The position numbers and the translations under genes are program-made. This document shows positions 49,328 through 59,833 of a stretch of DNA of 64,000 nucleotides, piece by piece; within the stretch, counting starts at the first letter, position 1; the number at the start of each line of letters is the position of its first letter. Where the stretch lies: the NCBI RefSeq assembly GCF_048594095.1, contig NC_132803.1, positions 31,542,001 to 31,606,000 on the forward strand, written 5' to 3'. The notes under the pieces are model-generated. The model was not told the origin of the DNA and did not search any database. It worked only from the letters and a program-made list of their open reading frames with translations. This DNA comes from Paramormyrops kingsleyae. Its lineage: Eukaryota > Chordata > Actinopteri > Osteoglossiformes > Mormyridae.

Positions 49328-51309
49328 ACAGTGTCTGTCGTTTAACTGATTTTTTTTTCCTGATTTTCTTATCCAGTTTCTTATATGCAGTAATAGTATT
49401 CACAGAGTACGGTCTAAGAATCAGAACTATAAGATTTAAAACCCGATTGTAACAAAATCATACCCAGTGCCTATCAATCTCTTTCTGTTCTATAAAAAGA
49501 CGTATATCACAGTATGTGTATTAACTGCATCCACATGCATATACGATGTGATAAATTTTCACATCATTTTCACATCAGTCGAGCCTTCTGTCTTTATAGT
49601 GAGCTTGCAAACTTTTGCTCGAGGAATTCCGCCAGATTTCCGTCTCCGTGTGTATGTGTGTGCGTGTGAACGCGTGTGTGTTTATGCACATCTATTGGGG
49701 AAATTGGCCGCACTAGTGGCGCTCGCGCTTTTCCCAGAAGCGAAATCTCGGTGATGCATTGCAGCGCGTGCCGCACTGCAACCGGCGTCCGGCAGATGAT
49801 TCATTCGGCTGCCAGCGGGCTGCAGGCTGCAGCAGTGGATGCCAGGCATTTCGCCGACTGACGACTGCGGACTTGACTGCCGGTAACGCGGTTTAGCTGA
49901 CTCATCAAAAGCCATCAGTTCCTAACGATCCGAACTTTTTTTCTGCTGACAGGTGCATACCTTTTCGGTCCCCTGCGCGACCCCCGAAATGGTAATCTGC
50001 CGAATTAAATAAATCAGAGTTTATTTTGTTTGCTTTATGCTTCCCTCAGGGCGCTGGTTGATTGCGGCATTTTTGTTGCCGCTCACACTTTGTCGTTATG
50101 TATTGCTATGTATATGATTTCCGAGCGAGCCATAAATTTGGAATGACTTCGTAATCAATATTACCATTAAGTAAATATGGTTCTTGCATATGCAAAGACA
50201 TCCAAATGCATAACTTTCCTAGGGGAAATAAGATTTAACTAATGAATAAAACTTTTCTTGCCGCGCCCATCAATCACGTTGGCACCCTTAGCTGCACTCA
50301 CATACCTTACGGGGAAATACTACAAAAATGATCATGCACAGTCCTAGCTGTATGACTTTTGCGTGTCACATGATCACATTTTAGTCCAATAAAAACATTT
50401 TTATATGCGCCTTCAGACGGAAGTGTTGGAGTTTTGCTTATCACATTATGATAATCTTTTGATTTTCAGTTATATAACCACAGTTATATATGATAAAGCG
50501 AAGTTTTGGCGACTAAGAGTGCATATTGTTAAATCCAAAGCAATTTTAGAATTTGTGATGGGCTAGCATTTCACGCTGGAGGTCCCCTGCCTTGTATCTA
50601 ATATTTCTGAGGTCCAGTCTTACGGGACAATGAATTGAATAAGTAGTCATGGAAATTGATTAATGGATGGATGAGTTAAAAAAAAACCTGGAGATAATAA
50701 AATTTGATAGAAATCAGTCCTTCACTATAAATACAATTGCCTTACACGCTGTATCTCTTTATAGTGACAGAAAAGAATCGAAGAGAAAGCAAAATGAGAC
50801 CATTTCGCCTTTTCCAGATCCTCAAATCCAAAGCTTGCAGGCTGTCCTGAAATTAGGCACGGGCTGAAAAAATCTGATTTTTAATCTTAACTAAACATTT
50901 ATAGCTACATGCATGAAGCCCTTTAGAGGGCTGAACTGAGCATCTTCGTTTCTTGCAATGCTAAATTTGTGCAGGTGATCTCCAGCTGACCGCTTACTAT
51001 AGGTTAGTATTATTACTGCTGTTGTTGTGTATGTCTGGTTTATATTCTGTGTAAACCCCTTGTTTTCCAAATGATATACATAGGTAAGTGTTTATGATAT
51101 ATATATTTAATGTAGTGGGGAATCAATGAAAACATGAATAGGTTGTTGAAAACAGCACATTGTAGAGGTATAATCCTCTGAAAGAGTATCCATAACTGAA
51201 AAATGCATCGTCTTTCTATTCACCTATTTTGTCTTATTTGCATTTCCAAGAATCCAGCTATTCAGCTTCATTACCACTGGATGCCAAGTAACCTGACCGC
51301 ATGTTTTTT
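49328..51309. other. Intergenic, no exon recognised
   Basis: 49680-49970 is richer in CpG than its surroundings and contains GCTGACTCATC (AP-1/MAF-like), but no coding potential was recognised. A repeat fragment ends at ATTAATGGATGGATGAG near 50675. Confidence 0.45.
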
Positions 51310-51431
51310 GACTGCAGGAGAATGCCGGAGTGCTTTATGGCAATCTGGACAACATGGGGAGAGCGTGCAAACTCCACATGCACAGAACAGGGGTGCGACT
51401 TAAACCCCGACCTTACAGATGTCAGGTAACG
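51310..51431 (-). mobile_element. SINE head fragment, antisense
   Basis: GAGCGTGCAAACTCCACATG and GCGACTTAAACCCCGACC are the reverse complement of a tRNA-headed SINE 5' part. It runs straight into the minisatellite. Confidence 0.6.
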
Positions 51432-51595
51432 CTGCAGTCCACTGCTCCACTGCAGTCCACTGCTCCACTGCTGTCCACTGCTCCACTGCTGTCCACTGCT
51501 CCACTGCAGTCCACTGCTCCACTGCTGTCCACTGCTCCACTGCTGTCCACTGCTCCACTGCTGTCCACTGCTCCACTGCTCCACTGTTCCACTAT
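51432..51595. repeat. 18-bp minisatellite
   Basis: At least eight units of GTCCACTGCTCCACTGCT, with some units ending in A in place of the last T. Because the unit is a multiple of three, it reads as an open frame on both strands; these frames are not genes. Confidence 0.95.
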
Positions 51596-51959
51596 TTGCA
51601 ATTGTCCTGTTTTTTTTTTTTCATTTCAATGCACAGTGAACACACAAACGTTGAATATCGACGATGAATGTTAAAACAGAAAGTAACTTAGACAAAAGAA
51701 ATGAATGAGAGTAAAGAAATCTGCTATTTTCCTTCCAAGTCTGATGTCATTAGTCAAAGTGTTGCCTTTGGGCGTTTTAGCGAAATACCTGTGCATCATG
51801 TAAGGAATTGCAGCACGCAAGCGTTGGCAAAATCCATCCTACCTTTTTTAATCAAAAGTTTACTGCTCCTGTTTTCAATCTGTGCTCTGCCGCTAGACTT
51901 TGCCTCACATAGGCGCACAAATCTGTGATTTGCAAGAATAAAGGAGGGTGAGAGGCAGG

Positions 51960-52440
51960 GTTGATGGATGGGGACGTGGTGACTTTTTCAGTCGTCCCTC
52001 AGCAGTGTGAACAAAAGGGCAGCTTCGCACGAGGGAATGGCGGCGGGCCCTTGTGGTGCACGGACGACAAATAGATATGGGGAGAGGAAGACCCTGTTTG
52101 GTGCTAAAAGAGGGGATGATGGACTATAAGGGGCCCGCGTACTGAGTTGGATTGTGGAGGAAAATGGCAGTTACATTTTGTCTCGGGCCTGTAGAGGTAT
52201 AATTGCAAATTGGCCTCGCTCCCATTTTCGAGGGTTCCTCGCCGTTTGATAAAAGTCCGAAAGGCATTCCGTCCCGGCCGAAGCGACAACCACTTTTGGC
52301 ATTAATATTCATCGCTTCAAGCGCCGTTAGCACTTAGAGGCGGCTTAGCCCGCGACGACGGGGGGCCAAGCTGAGTTGCCGCTCTGGCGAGGGGCTGCCG
52401 GAGATGAAAAGGAGACCAGCAGCAGGAGAAAACACAAAGT
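51960..52440. promoter_or_regulatory. Candidate conserved enhancer block 5
   Basis: Repeat-free and mixed in composition. Motifs include GAACAAAAGGG (SOX-like), GGTATAATTGCAAATTGG and GGCATTAATATTCATCGC (homeodomain-like) and TTTGATAAAAG. No convincing exon. Confidence 0.35.
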
Positions 52441-54320
52441 AGGCTGGGAGAAACATCTCAAGCCTCACTTCACCCTTCTGAAGACAAGTGGGCCGACACT
52501 TGCACTCCTTGTCCCTGCGGGCGACCGAGGACCATCTCAGACCCTCCTTGCTGCCCCGAGCGGGAGGGCGTGAGTGCGGGCGTAAATGCTCTCGCCATTG
52601 TCAGGGCCTCGATTGCGGCAGACCCCTTGACTGGGACCCAGGTGTGTCGTTTCTCTGCCAATCTGTGGTAATGAAGCTCCACACTGTGCTAAGGGGACCC
52701 AAGAGGCGCTGGATGAAAGCTTCAGCCTCTTCACGGCAACTTTGAGCTGGAGCTTCCTGGCATGGCAGGCAAATTACAACTAAACGATGCTGCAGCATCC
52801 AGTTTCGTTGAATTTAAACTCAGCTGATTTTTCCAAAGAAAATGAAAGGGTTTGTTTGTTTGGTAAATTTTATATCCCCAAGACACTAACTTTAGCCAGA
52901 TGACATTCAGTGCTTACTAATATAGTGAAGGATCTTGTCGTATTTTTGGTTAAAATTACCTTTATTTTGGGGGACATTTAGTGAGTCGTTCTGCATCACT
53001 GGGCGTGTGCAGCAATGTAGCCAAGATGTCACCTAATTTCTCATTTTGCAACAGGCAGGGTTCCTTTTTCCCAAGGATGGAGACTGTTTACTGTTAAACC
53101 AACAGTACAAAGAAATATAATTTCCTACTTGGACTTTTTACAGGCATTGTTAATATTTCCTTGCAAAGCATATTTTAGAGAATAGCCGCAATGATACAAG
53201 AACACACTAATGAAGACATTAAACATTAAGACACAGTCACCTTGACGCTGAGTATCTATACGTGACAAAATGTTAATTATAAGCCATAGTGCAGTGTTTG
53301 TGACACGGGATACAGGGAACTATGCTAAGGTAGTGCTTCTTCAAGTGTAAAGATGGTGTAGTTGTGCGTAGTTTTATTTAAGTCGATGCAAACTCACGTG
53401 AAACGAGAAGAAAAGAAACCATATATCCTGGACATATGACTACTTTAGAAAGAATTCAATATAATGTATCACATAGTAAGTTGCACTGTACATTCCTCGG
53501 GATTTTTTAAAACCAAGAGCAATTGTTAAATAATTCAAATCAGAGATAGTGACAAATGTTTTGTATGAATAAAAAGGCTGAATCACATGAAAATCAAAAT
53601 GTTTTCCATATGTTATGTTTTATAATAATAATTATTGACTGTGACTGCAATTTGTCTGCAGTATCAATCAAACTTTCACATGTCATTTTGTACAGTTTCC
53701 CAGTCTTATTCTCACAGGGAGCATCAGGGTCAAAAAATAAATCTGTCCATCCATCTTTCAACCACCCATCCAAAACAAGGTCATGGGATAAAATACAAAT
53801 GATTCCTTGAATTAAATATTATATCATTTCAACAGTTTAACCACAAGCCTGCATGCCAGGACTAAATAATAAGCACATCATATATACAGAAAGGCAACCA
53901 TAAATATTCTTTAAGATAACATAAAAATGTACTTAGAAGTGGAACTAATTCCATCTAGCCAATCACAGAAAAGCAAAAAATAATTATATGCAATATATCT
54001 TTGAAATGTAGTTCACGGAATTTCAGTGCACCAAATATGTGTTTTAACATAGGAGTTCAGACTTAGCTTGGCACATTTCAGTATCATATATCAATATTAT
54101 ATAATTACTGGGGTTTTAAAACAAAATTCTACAGTGACAGATAAAAACTTTTGGAAATCATAATACTGTGATAATAACTATTAATAATAGTCAAAATAGA
54201 TTATTTGCACAGTACACAGTAAGACACAGTAATACAAATTTTTAAGTATATTAAATACACAATTCATACAACAGTAAGAAAAAATACTTTGCTCATTTCA
54301 GAGATTTCACCTGTTGTTTT
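52441..54320. other. Intergenic, nothing firmly recognised
   Basis: A GC-rich part (52441-52760) with no interpretable frame is followed by AT-rich DNA. A CATCCATCTTTCAACCACCC piece near 53745 resembles a dispersed repeat end. Confidence 0.4.
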
Positions 54321-54436
54321 CTATTTCTAGAAGTCGTCTAAGATTTCTGTTTCCTCTAACATTTCTATTTCTATAAGTCCTCTAAGATTTCTATTTCCTC
54401 TAACATTTCTATTTCTATAAGTCCTCTAAGATTTCA
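54321..54436. repeat. 44-bp minisatellite
   Basis: Two full units and a part, each with TCTAAGATTTCTATTTCC and TAACATTTCTATTTCT. The TCTAAGATTT landmarks are at 54337, 54381 and 54425. Confidence 0.9.
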
Positions 54437-54834
54437 CCCAGTTTTAGTCCTGTTTGCAGTTCATAGTCCCTTCATTCTTACTGTTTGTCCTAAACAATCT
54501 TCAGTAAAGCGATTGGGGAGTTTTGATATTGGATTATAAGACAGCAAATTCCTTCCTTATTCCAGCTGTCGTGTTTATGAATTTAAGGTATAATCACCAG
54601 CTGTAAACAACCCTTATAAAAGTATTTCAGGTGCTTTGTGCGTACAAAAACTCACATTCACAAAAAGAGATACAGAAATCATTTATTTTTGTTACTATAT
54701 AGAATTCCACAGTTAAGGGTTACTTATGTACTCCAAGCACAGTTAAAAGTGGAATATTATATAAAAAAATGTATTTGATTTTGAATTGGAATTCACTAAA
54801 CCTAAATCATCCTGGTTTTGACTTTTACATTTAA

Positions 54835-54890
54835 ATTTGTTTAGACATTTTTGTCCAAAGTGAAATACGTGTGAGGCCAGGTTAGACCAC
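54835..54890 (+). repeat. Dispersed fish repeat fragment
   Basis: AATTTGTTTAGACATTTTTG and TCCAAAGTGAAATACGTG are degraded counterparts of the fragment at 15279. Confidence 0.5.
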
Positions 54891-54971
54891 AAACATGCAA
54901 ACGGAGCCGACTCTGCTGCTGGCTGAGCTTCTAACGAGCGACCAGTAGCAAGTGCTCGTTAGCACAGGAGC

Positions 54972-55012
54972 AGGAGCGGACACGGAACAGGAGCGGACAC
55001 GGAACAGGAGCG
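54972..55012. repeat. 17-bp tandem repeat
   Basis: Two and a half units of AGGAGCGGACACGGAAC. Confidence 0.9.
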
Positions 55013-56459
55013 CGTAGCCAGCAGGGAGCCAGTGCTGACAGAGAGGAGCTCAGCATCAGGGAGAGTTAACTGAGGATTTTCTCCTTCACCCATGATGCCA
55101 TTTCTTGGCCCAATGTCATGTCATCATTTCTATTGTATAATCTCTGCTTACAGTCCTTTGTGTTTCGTAATGATGTTTTTACATCCCAGGATCGTGTGAT
55201 GCACGGGCCAAAATAACAGTACTGGAATGCCTGCCAGAGATATCTAACAATACATAACGAATGGCACATTTAAACTTGATTCATATAATCATGGTCCTAT
55301 TTTACTTATTACATATTTATCTCTTGGGAACGTTTTGATTATGTCTGGAAGTCAGATTTATTGTAGAAGACCTAGAATTTAAATCAATTAACAAGAAGCA
55401 AAAGATGGAAATAGTTTGAGTTTTTTCTAGTACTCTTACACCCTGATAATTATTGTATAGCTATACATGATTTTTGGTATTTAGAACTAAATGAGATTTA
55501 GAGGACTAATTATGTAATCTTCATTTACATGTAAAGAATACCAAATGGGGAAGACGCTGTATTATTTTATAGAAATATTTCTGTAGTTTCTAGATTGTGT
55601 TACAAGGTCGCAACACCTCGGCATTCCTAAAACTGTGCATTTCCAAGCCCTAGAAATCAACCACAAAAGGAAAAAAAACTTTTTAAATCACATTGTTCCT
55701 CGGACAATTGCCACTTCTGTTAGTGTTCTTTCTCGTGGGTCTTTTGTTGAACAGAGGCGAAGCATTAAAATGCAAACGCACCACGACAATGTCCCGACGC
55801 AGCGCTCTATTGTGCGCGTTGAAAGATGGACACGTGTACAGCTAGACGGATAAGGGAGGCGAGCCTTCACGCGGGCACATTATGAGGAGGAGGCACACGC
55901 CTCGCGTGTCGCTCTTCTTCAGCACCTTGGACAGCGGAGACCTTTCACTGCACCGCGTCCCACTCTGCTCGCCCGCTCCGTTTACTATTGTTATGCTAAA
56001 ACGGACACCGGTGGCAGCCCGAGGTCAGCTGACTCTTTTTAATTGCCAGGGACCCCCCCCCCCCCCTCATTCCCCATCAGCCTCTTGAACCCATCGGCAA
56101 GTTGTAGCATTTTAAAGTTCTCAGCCACAGCGACAGTGGCAGCAGGATCGTGAATTTTTCACTCAGCTGTCCTGACAGTTTTTTTCGATTTTGTGCGAAT
56201 ATTGTACTTAATACTTTACTTCATACGCCTACCATTTCTCTGTTGTTAAATATAAACTGCTACAGAGTTAGTGAGAATTAACTAGCGACAAAGCATATAA
56301 TTGCTGTTTTGTTAATAGAAGGGTCTTCTAATACTACAGGAATATAATACAACAGCGATATATATTCTTATACTATAGTTACAGTATATAGCCTATTGCA
56401 CGCGTTGATTTGGCTTAATAAAATAAAAATATATAAATATAAGACGCTTGTTATTCAGA
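55013..56459 (+). promoter_or_regulatory. Region upstream of lhx3 exon 1a
   Basis: Includes a CpG-richer part (about 55740-55990) and a C-run at 56049. The proximal promoter and 5' UTR of the 1a transcript should lie in its right part; no TATA box or start site can be fixed by eye. Confidence 0.4.
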
Positions 56460-56529
56460 ATGTTGCTCGAAAATCCAGGATCGAGTTGTCAGAACCTTGG
56501 AAATTATTCCAGATACAGCTCAAGTCAAG
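56460..56529 (+). CDS. lhx3: lhx3 exon 1a: N-terminus of LHX3a-type isoform (partial gene)
   Basis: ATG with A at -3, followed by codons for MLLENPGSSCQNLGNYSRYS and SSQ, then one base and the donor GTAAGA. This matches the start of fish Lhx3 (MLLEHPGSSCQNAGNYSRYS, as I recall it); human LHX3a also begins MLLE. LHX3 is a nuclear LIM-homeodomain transcription factor needed for pituitary and motor-neuron fate. Only the isoform-specific N-terminus is in the window. The carried-over G should join an exon starting AG or AA to give Glu, as in EIPLCAGC at the start of LIM domain 1. Confidence 0.92.
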
Positions 56530-59500
56530 GTAAGAAACCTGTTCGCTTGTTAAAGTTACGACCGCTTGCTTTTGCCGCGTTGTTTGTTATGCTAATTGTG
56601 GCACTTTGTAACGTTACAAAGAGCGGCGTTATGCCAATTTTACGCCCATCACTTTCTCCTCGTTAAGCAGTGGGATGTAGCTTAGCGTGAAATCGCGTAA
56701 TATACAGAAAGTACGTCCTGGCGCAGTGGGAAATCCGCTTCTTATCAGTGTTTTAAATGCTCCGTTGACAGGACTGCTCAAGGGATGAACGTTATTGCAC
56801 TGTGTAGTTATGCAATTAAAACTGGAGTTTCTTATAATTTCTCCCGATCCTCCACAATAAACATTCACGGAAAACATTTTCTTTGTGTAAACGTTAGATA
56901 TTGAAATATAGTTTCGAATTCAATAGTTTAAACACGATTTTTTGAAGAGTATGTATATCTGAATGACTTCACTTGTGTTGTCATTTATATCAATAGTGGT
57001 TATATTCACGCGCTTGGGTTTAATTCCACGCATTTGGGTTATTTTGTGCTGTTTTGAAATTGTCTTAATACTTAAAATACGGCTTTGTCGAAGAGGACAA
57101 AACAATAGAACATTATAGGTATGTTTATTTATTGTGTTTTAGCGTCCACTAGCCCGGAGAGAGACGTTATGAATACGTAATGAGCTGCATTGTTAGCGCC
57201 CCGTATGAGCAGATGTTAAGCGCTTGCTGTCATTTTACACCATCACTCACTGCTGTCATGAGACCACCGCAATGCCGCTAAGCCACCCCCCCGAGTGGCG
57301 GAGACTGGCCGACTGTCGGCGGGCCGCACCGCGCCAGCTTGTCTCCCTGCACTCGGGACAAAACACTCAACAGGTATCGGATTCCATCAACAGTTGCGGC
57401 ACCTGAGGTTATCTTGCGTATAAAATACGATAAAAAGATAGAGAAATGCAAATATGGAGATAGCCATTCCTAGGCTTTTTAGACGTCTGAAATTGATGAA
57501 GGTGCCGTGAATTGAATAAGAATTGTATAGAATCTGAAGGAACATTGGTAAACTACATATAAATCGCAAAATTTCAGAGGCTGGCATGTGCCTGCTTCTT
57601 TTTTCATTTTTATTTTTTGTGTAGGTCTAGAAGAAAAGCATTTCAAGCTGTTACTTTAAAAGTTTTGCATTATAAATTTATCCCATTAAAACTGTAACTG
57701 ATGTTTCACTCTAAATAAATAGCCAAAGGCATTCGTTAAAACAACCGAATAAATCTTCTTTATGTTTAAGGGAATTATAATCGCTGACACCTTAAATTCT
57801 CCCCAAAGCAACATCTACACAGTGGAAATTAATGTTATTTTTTCACGAATTAATGCAGGCCTATATATACTAATATGTTATTAATATAGCTCAGGAGATA
57901 GATAAATGTATTTGTAATTGTTAACGGTAGGTACATTGACTTTGGTCTTCCCAATAGAGGGCAAGTTGAAAATGAGGAATGTGTTTTTCCATAATATGCC
58001 TTTTTGGAAGCCCCATTGAGATCCATCCGTCTTCCAATTCGTTTCATCAGTATGATTATAAGCGTCAGTCGTTTTACCCCATTACTGTCTTCTCGCCCTT
58101 CAGAACGGCACGATCAATGAGACATAAAAATATTATTAAAGTTCAAAACCTGTAAAGAACATCGAAGCATCGCGCCCCTTTCGCCAAAATGTATTTCATA
58201 TAGTCGGAAAACGCAGGCAAATGGGACATTGATTTTGAATTCATCAGAGGAACAGTCCATGGTGGCACTACGTCTGATTTCCCATGGCGCTCTTACACGC
58301 TAAAGATTCGTGTCAATAAAATTCATCTGGGTGTTGCCACACTTAACATTTTATTGAGCGGCCAATCCTCCTTAAAGTAAACAATTGTCTTTTGGAAGTC
58401 TCAACACGGAGAACTGATGCCTTTTACATAACCCCCACGGGCTGGAAAATACACAGTCCACAGTGGCTAAGTGTACGCATATTGCGCGGGGCGAAGTCGT
58501 GCGGCTCTCTCTGGGATGTTTGTTACATCGCAATGTTCAGTGTGAGATACCGTAAGCCTGCTAGAAATTAGTGATCGTCTGACAAATATTTAAATTACGA
58601 TGGCGCATTTTATTTTCAGATATCAGCTGTTCGATTTTAGGTGAAGACTTAATTATTTTACATCGATAACAGTTTACATAATGTTTTCTAGTGCCTAGAC
58701 ATTTTGTTCACGGTGAAGAATGGAACTGAATTCATTTTTACTTATTTTTTAAAATACATATAGGCCTACAGTTCCTTCGCCTTTTTAAATGTTTAGTGAA
58801 TACACAGACCGCAAAGAAAACAATACATCGTTTGGTTACCTGCAATTAAAAAATAAGTTAAATAGCTTATCTGACCGTGTTATTAAGAAGGCCATTATTG
58901 CCATATCGTTTATTACAAAAATGTAGTAGTACAGGATATTATATTGTTTTGTTTTACGATGTTGTTTAACGTGTTTATATTATCAGCAGAAACACGTGTA
59001 AACAAAACACCAAACGCCTAATTAAAAATATAAAAAAGGAAAACATTTGCCAGTAAGTTAGCCTGGTTTAATTGGGATACTTTACGGTTGGGTATGTGCT
59101 ATTGTGCAGGATAGTGCATATAATTTGTAAAGCAATTTTAGACCTAGGTTGAAACATATTTTCTCCCGGAACAAGATTAATTTGTTTATTTAGTACATAT
59201 TATTTTTCTTTTTCATATTGTGCGTTTTTTCAATATGACTTCGTAGCTCAGTAATTATGTTCTGCAAAAATTACGCCTAATTGCATGAACTTGACATTGA
59301 AACGTGTGCACAATATGTAAACTATAGATTTGATTTCATTTATAGCAGTTGTACAAGGTTCCGACAACACAAAATTATGTGGATAGGTTACATTTTCCCA
59401 TACACCACTAACCCAAATTTAAGGTGCCTGGTGCAGTTAAAGGAAATCTGTAACTTTAGGCCATGTGGTCACGGTACTTATAGTTCTGTTACATGTTACA

Positions 59501-59736
59501 CATTCATTTGCACTCCCTGCTCTGTCAGAGAGGATGGACGTGAAGTGTGACGATTCACCGCCTCGCACTGCTTCAGTGGCTGAGTCACCTGGGTAACGCG
59601 GCGTATTCCGCTATCATACGTGGACGGCATTCTCCACCGTCGACTAAAACGCTGAAAAGTGGCCCAGTGGAGTTTATGTTCGGTCTGCATGCCACTACGT
59701 TTTTTTGCCCGGCTTTGTGTGACAAGATAATGAGAA
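56530..59736 (+). other. lhx3 intron 1a and the 1b promoter region
   Basis: Repeat-poor, AT-rich, with many homeodomain-like cores. The stretch 58085-58420 stands out. The 1b transcript should start in the right part. A short upstream frame (59534-59596, 20 codons) precedes the 1b start codon if the leader reaches that far. Confidence 0.6.
58085..58420. promoter_or_regulatory. Candidate regulatory block within the lhx3 5' region
   Basis: Contains GATCAATGAGACATAAAAAT, CAATAAAATTCATC, TTTTATTGAGCGGCCAATCC and AAAGTAAACAATTGTC (FOX and SOX-like side by side). It is free of repeats and lies between the two alternative first exons. Function is inferred. Confidence 0.35.
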
Positions 59737-59833
59737 ATGGATGTTTTTAACGAACGGATCTCTCCGAAAGTAACACATAATAACACGGAAATACTACTTG
59801 CATTATTGGTTCAGAACGAGGATCTTCGCAAAG
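59737..59833 (+). CDS. lhx3: lhx3 exon 1b: N-terminus of LHX3b-type isoform (partial gene)
   Basis: The ATG is in a good context (G at -3 and +4). Codons read MDVFNERISPKVTHNNTEIL, LALLVQNEDLRK, then one base and the donor GTAGCC. Human LHX3b has a first exon of nearly the same length ending in a leucine-rich LLLALL segment and DLRRE before IPLCAGC. The LLALL and DLR pattern, the similar length and the identical splice phase to exon 1a all support exon 1b. It lies 3.2 kb downstream of exon 1a, the order I recall for mammals. The two isoforms differ in transcriptional strength in mammals. The remaining exons are outside the window. Confidence 0.87.

Noticed and set aside
51258..51674. Long repetitive frames, and a superficial likeness to a CRISPR array
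   Set aside because: Units are contiguous 18-mers without unique spacers, in a vertebrate genome; this is a minisatellite.
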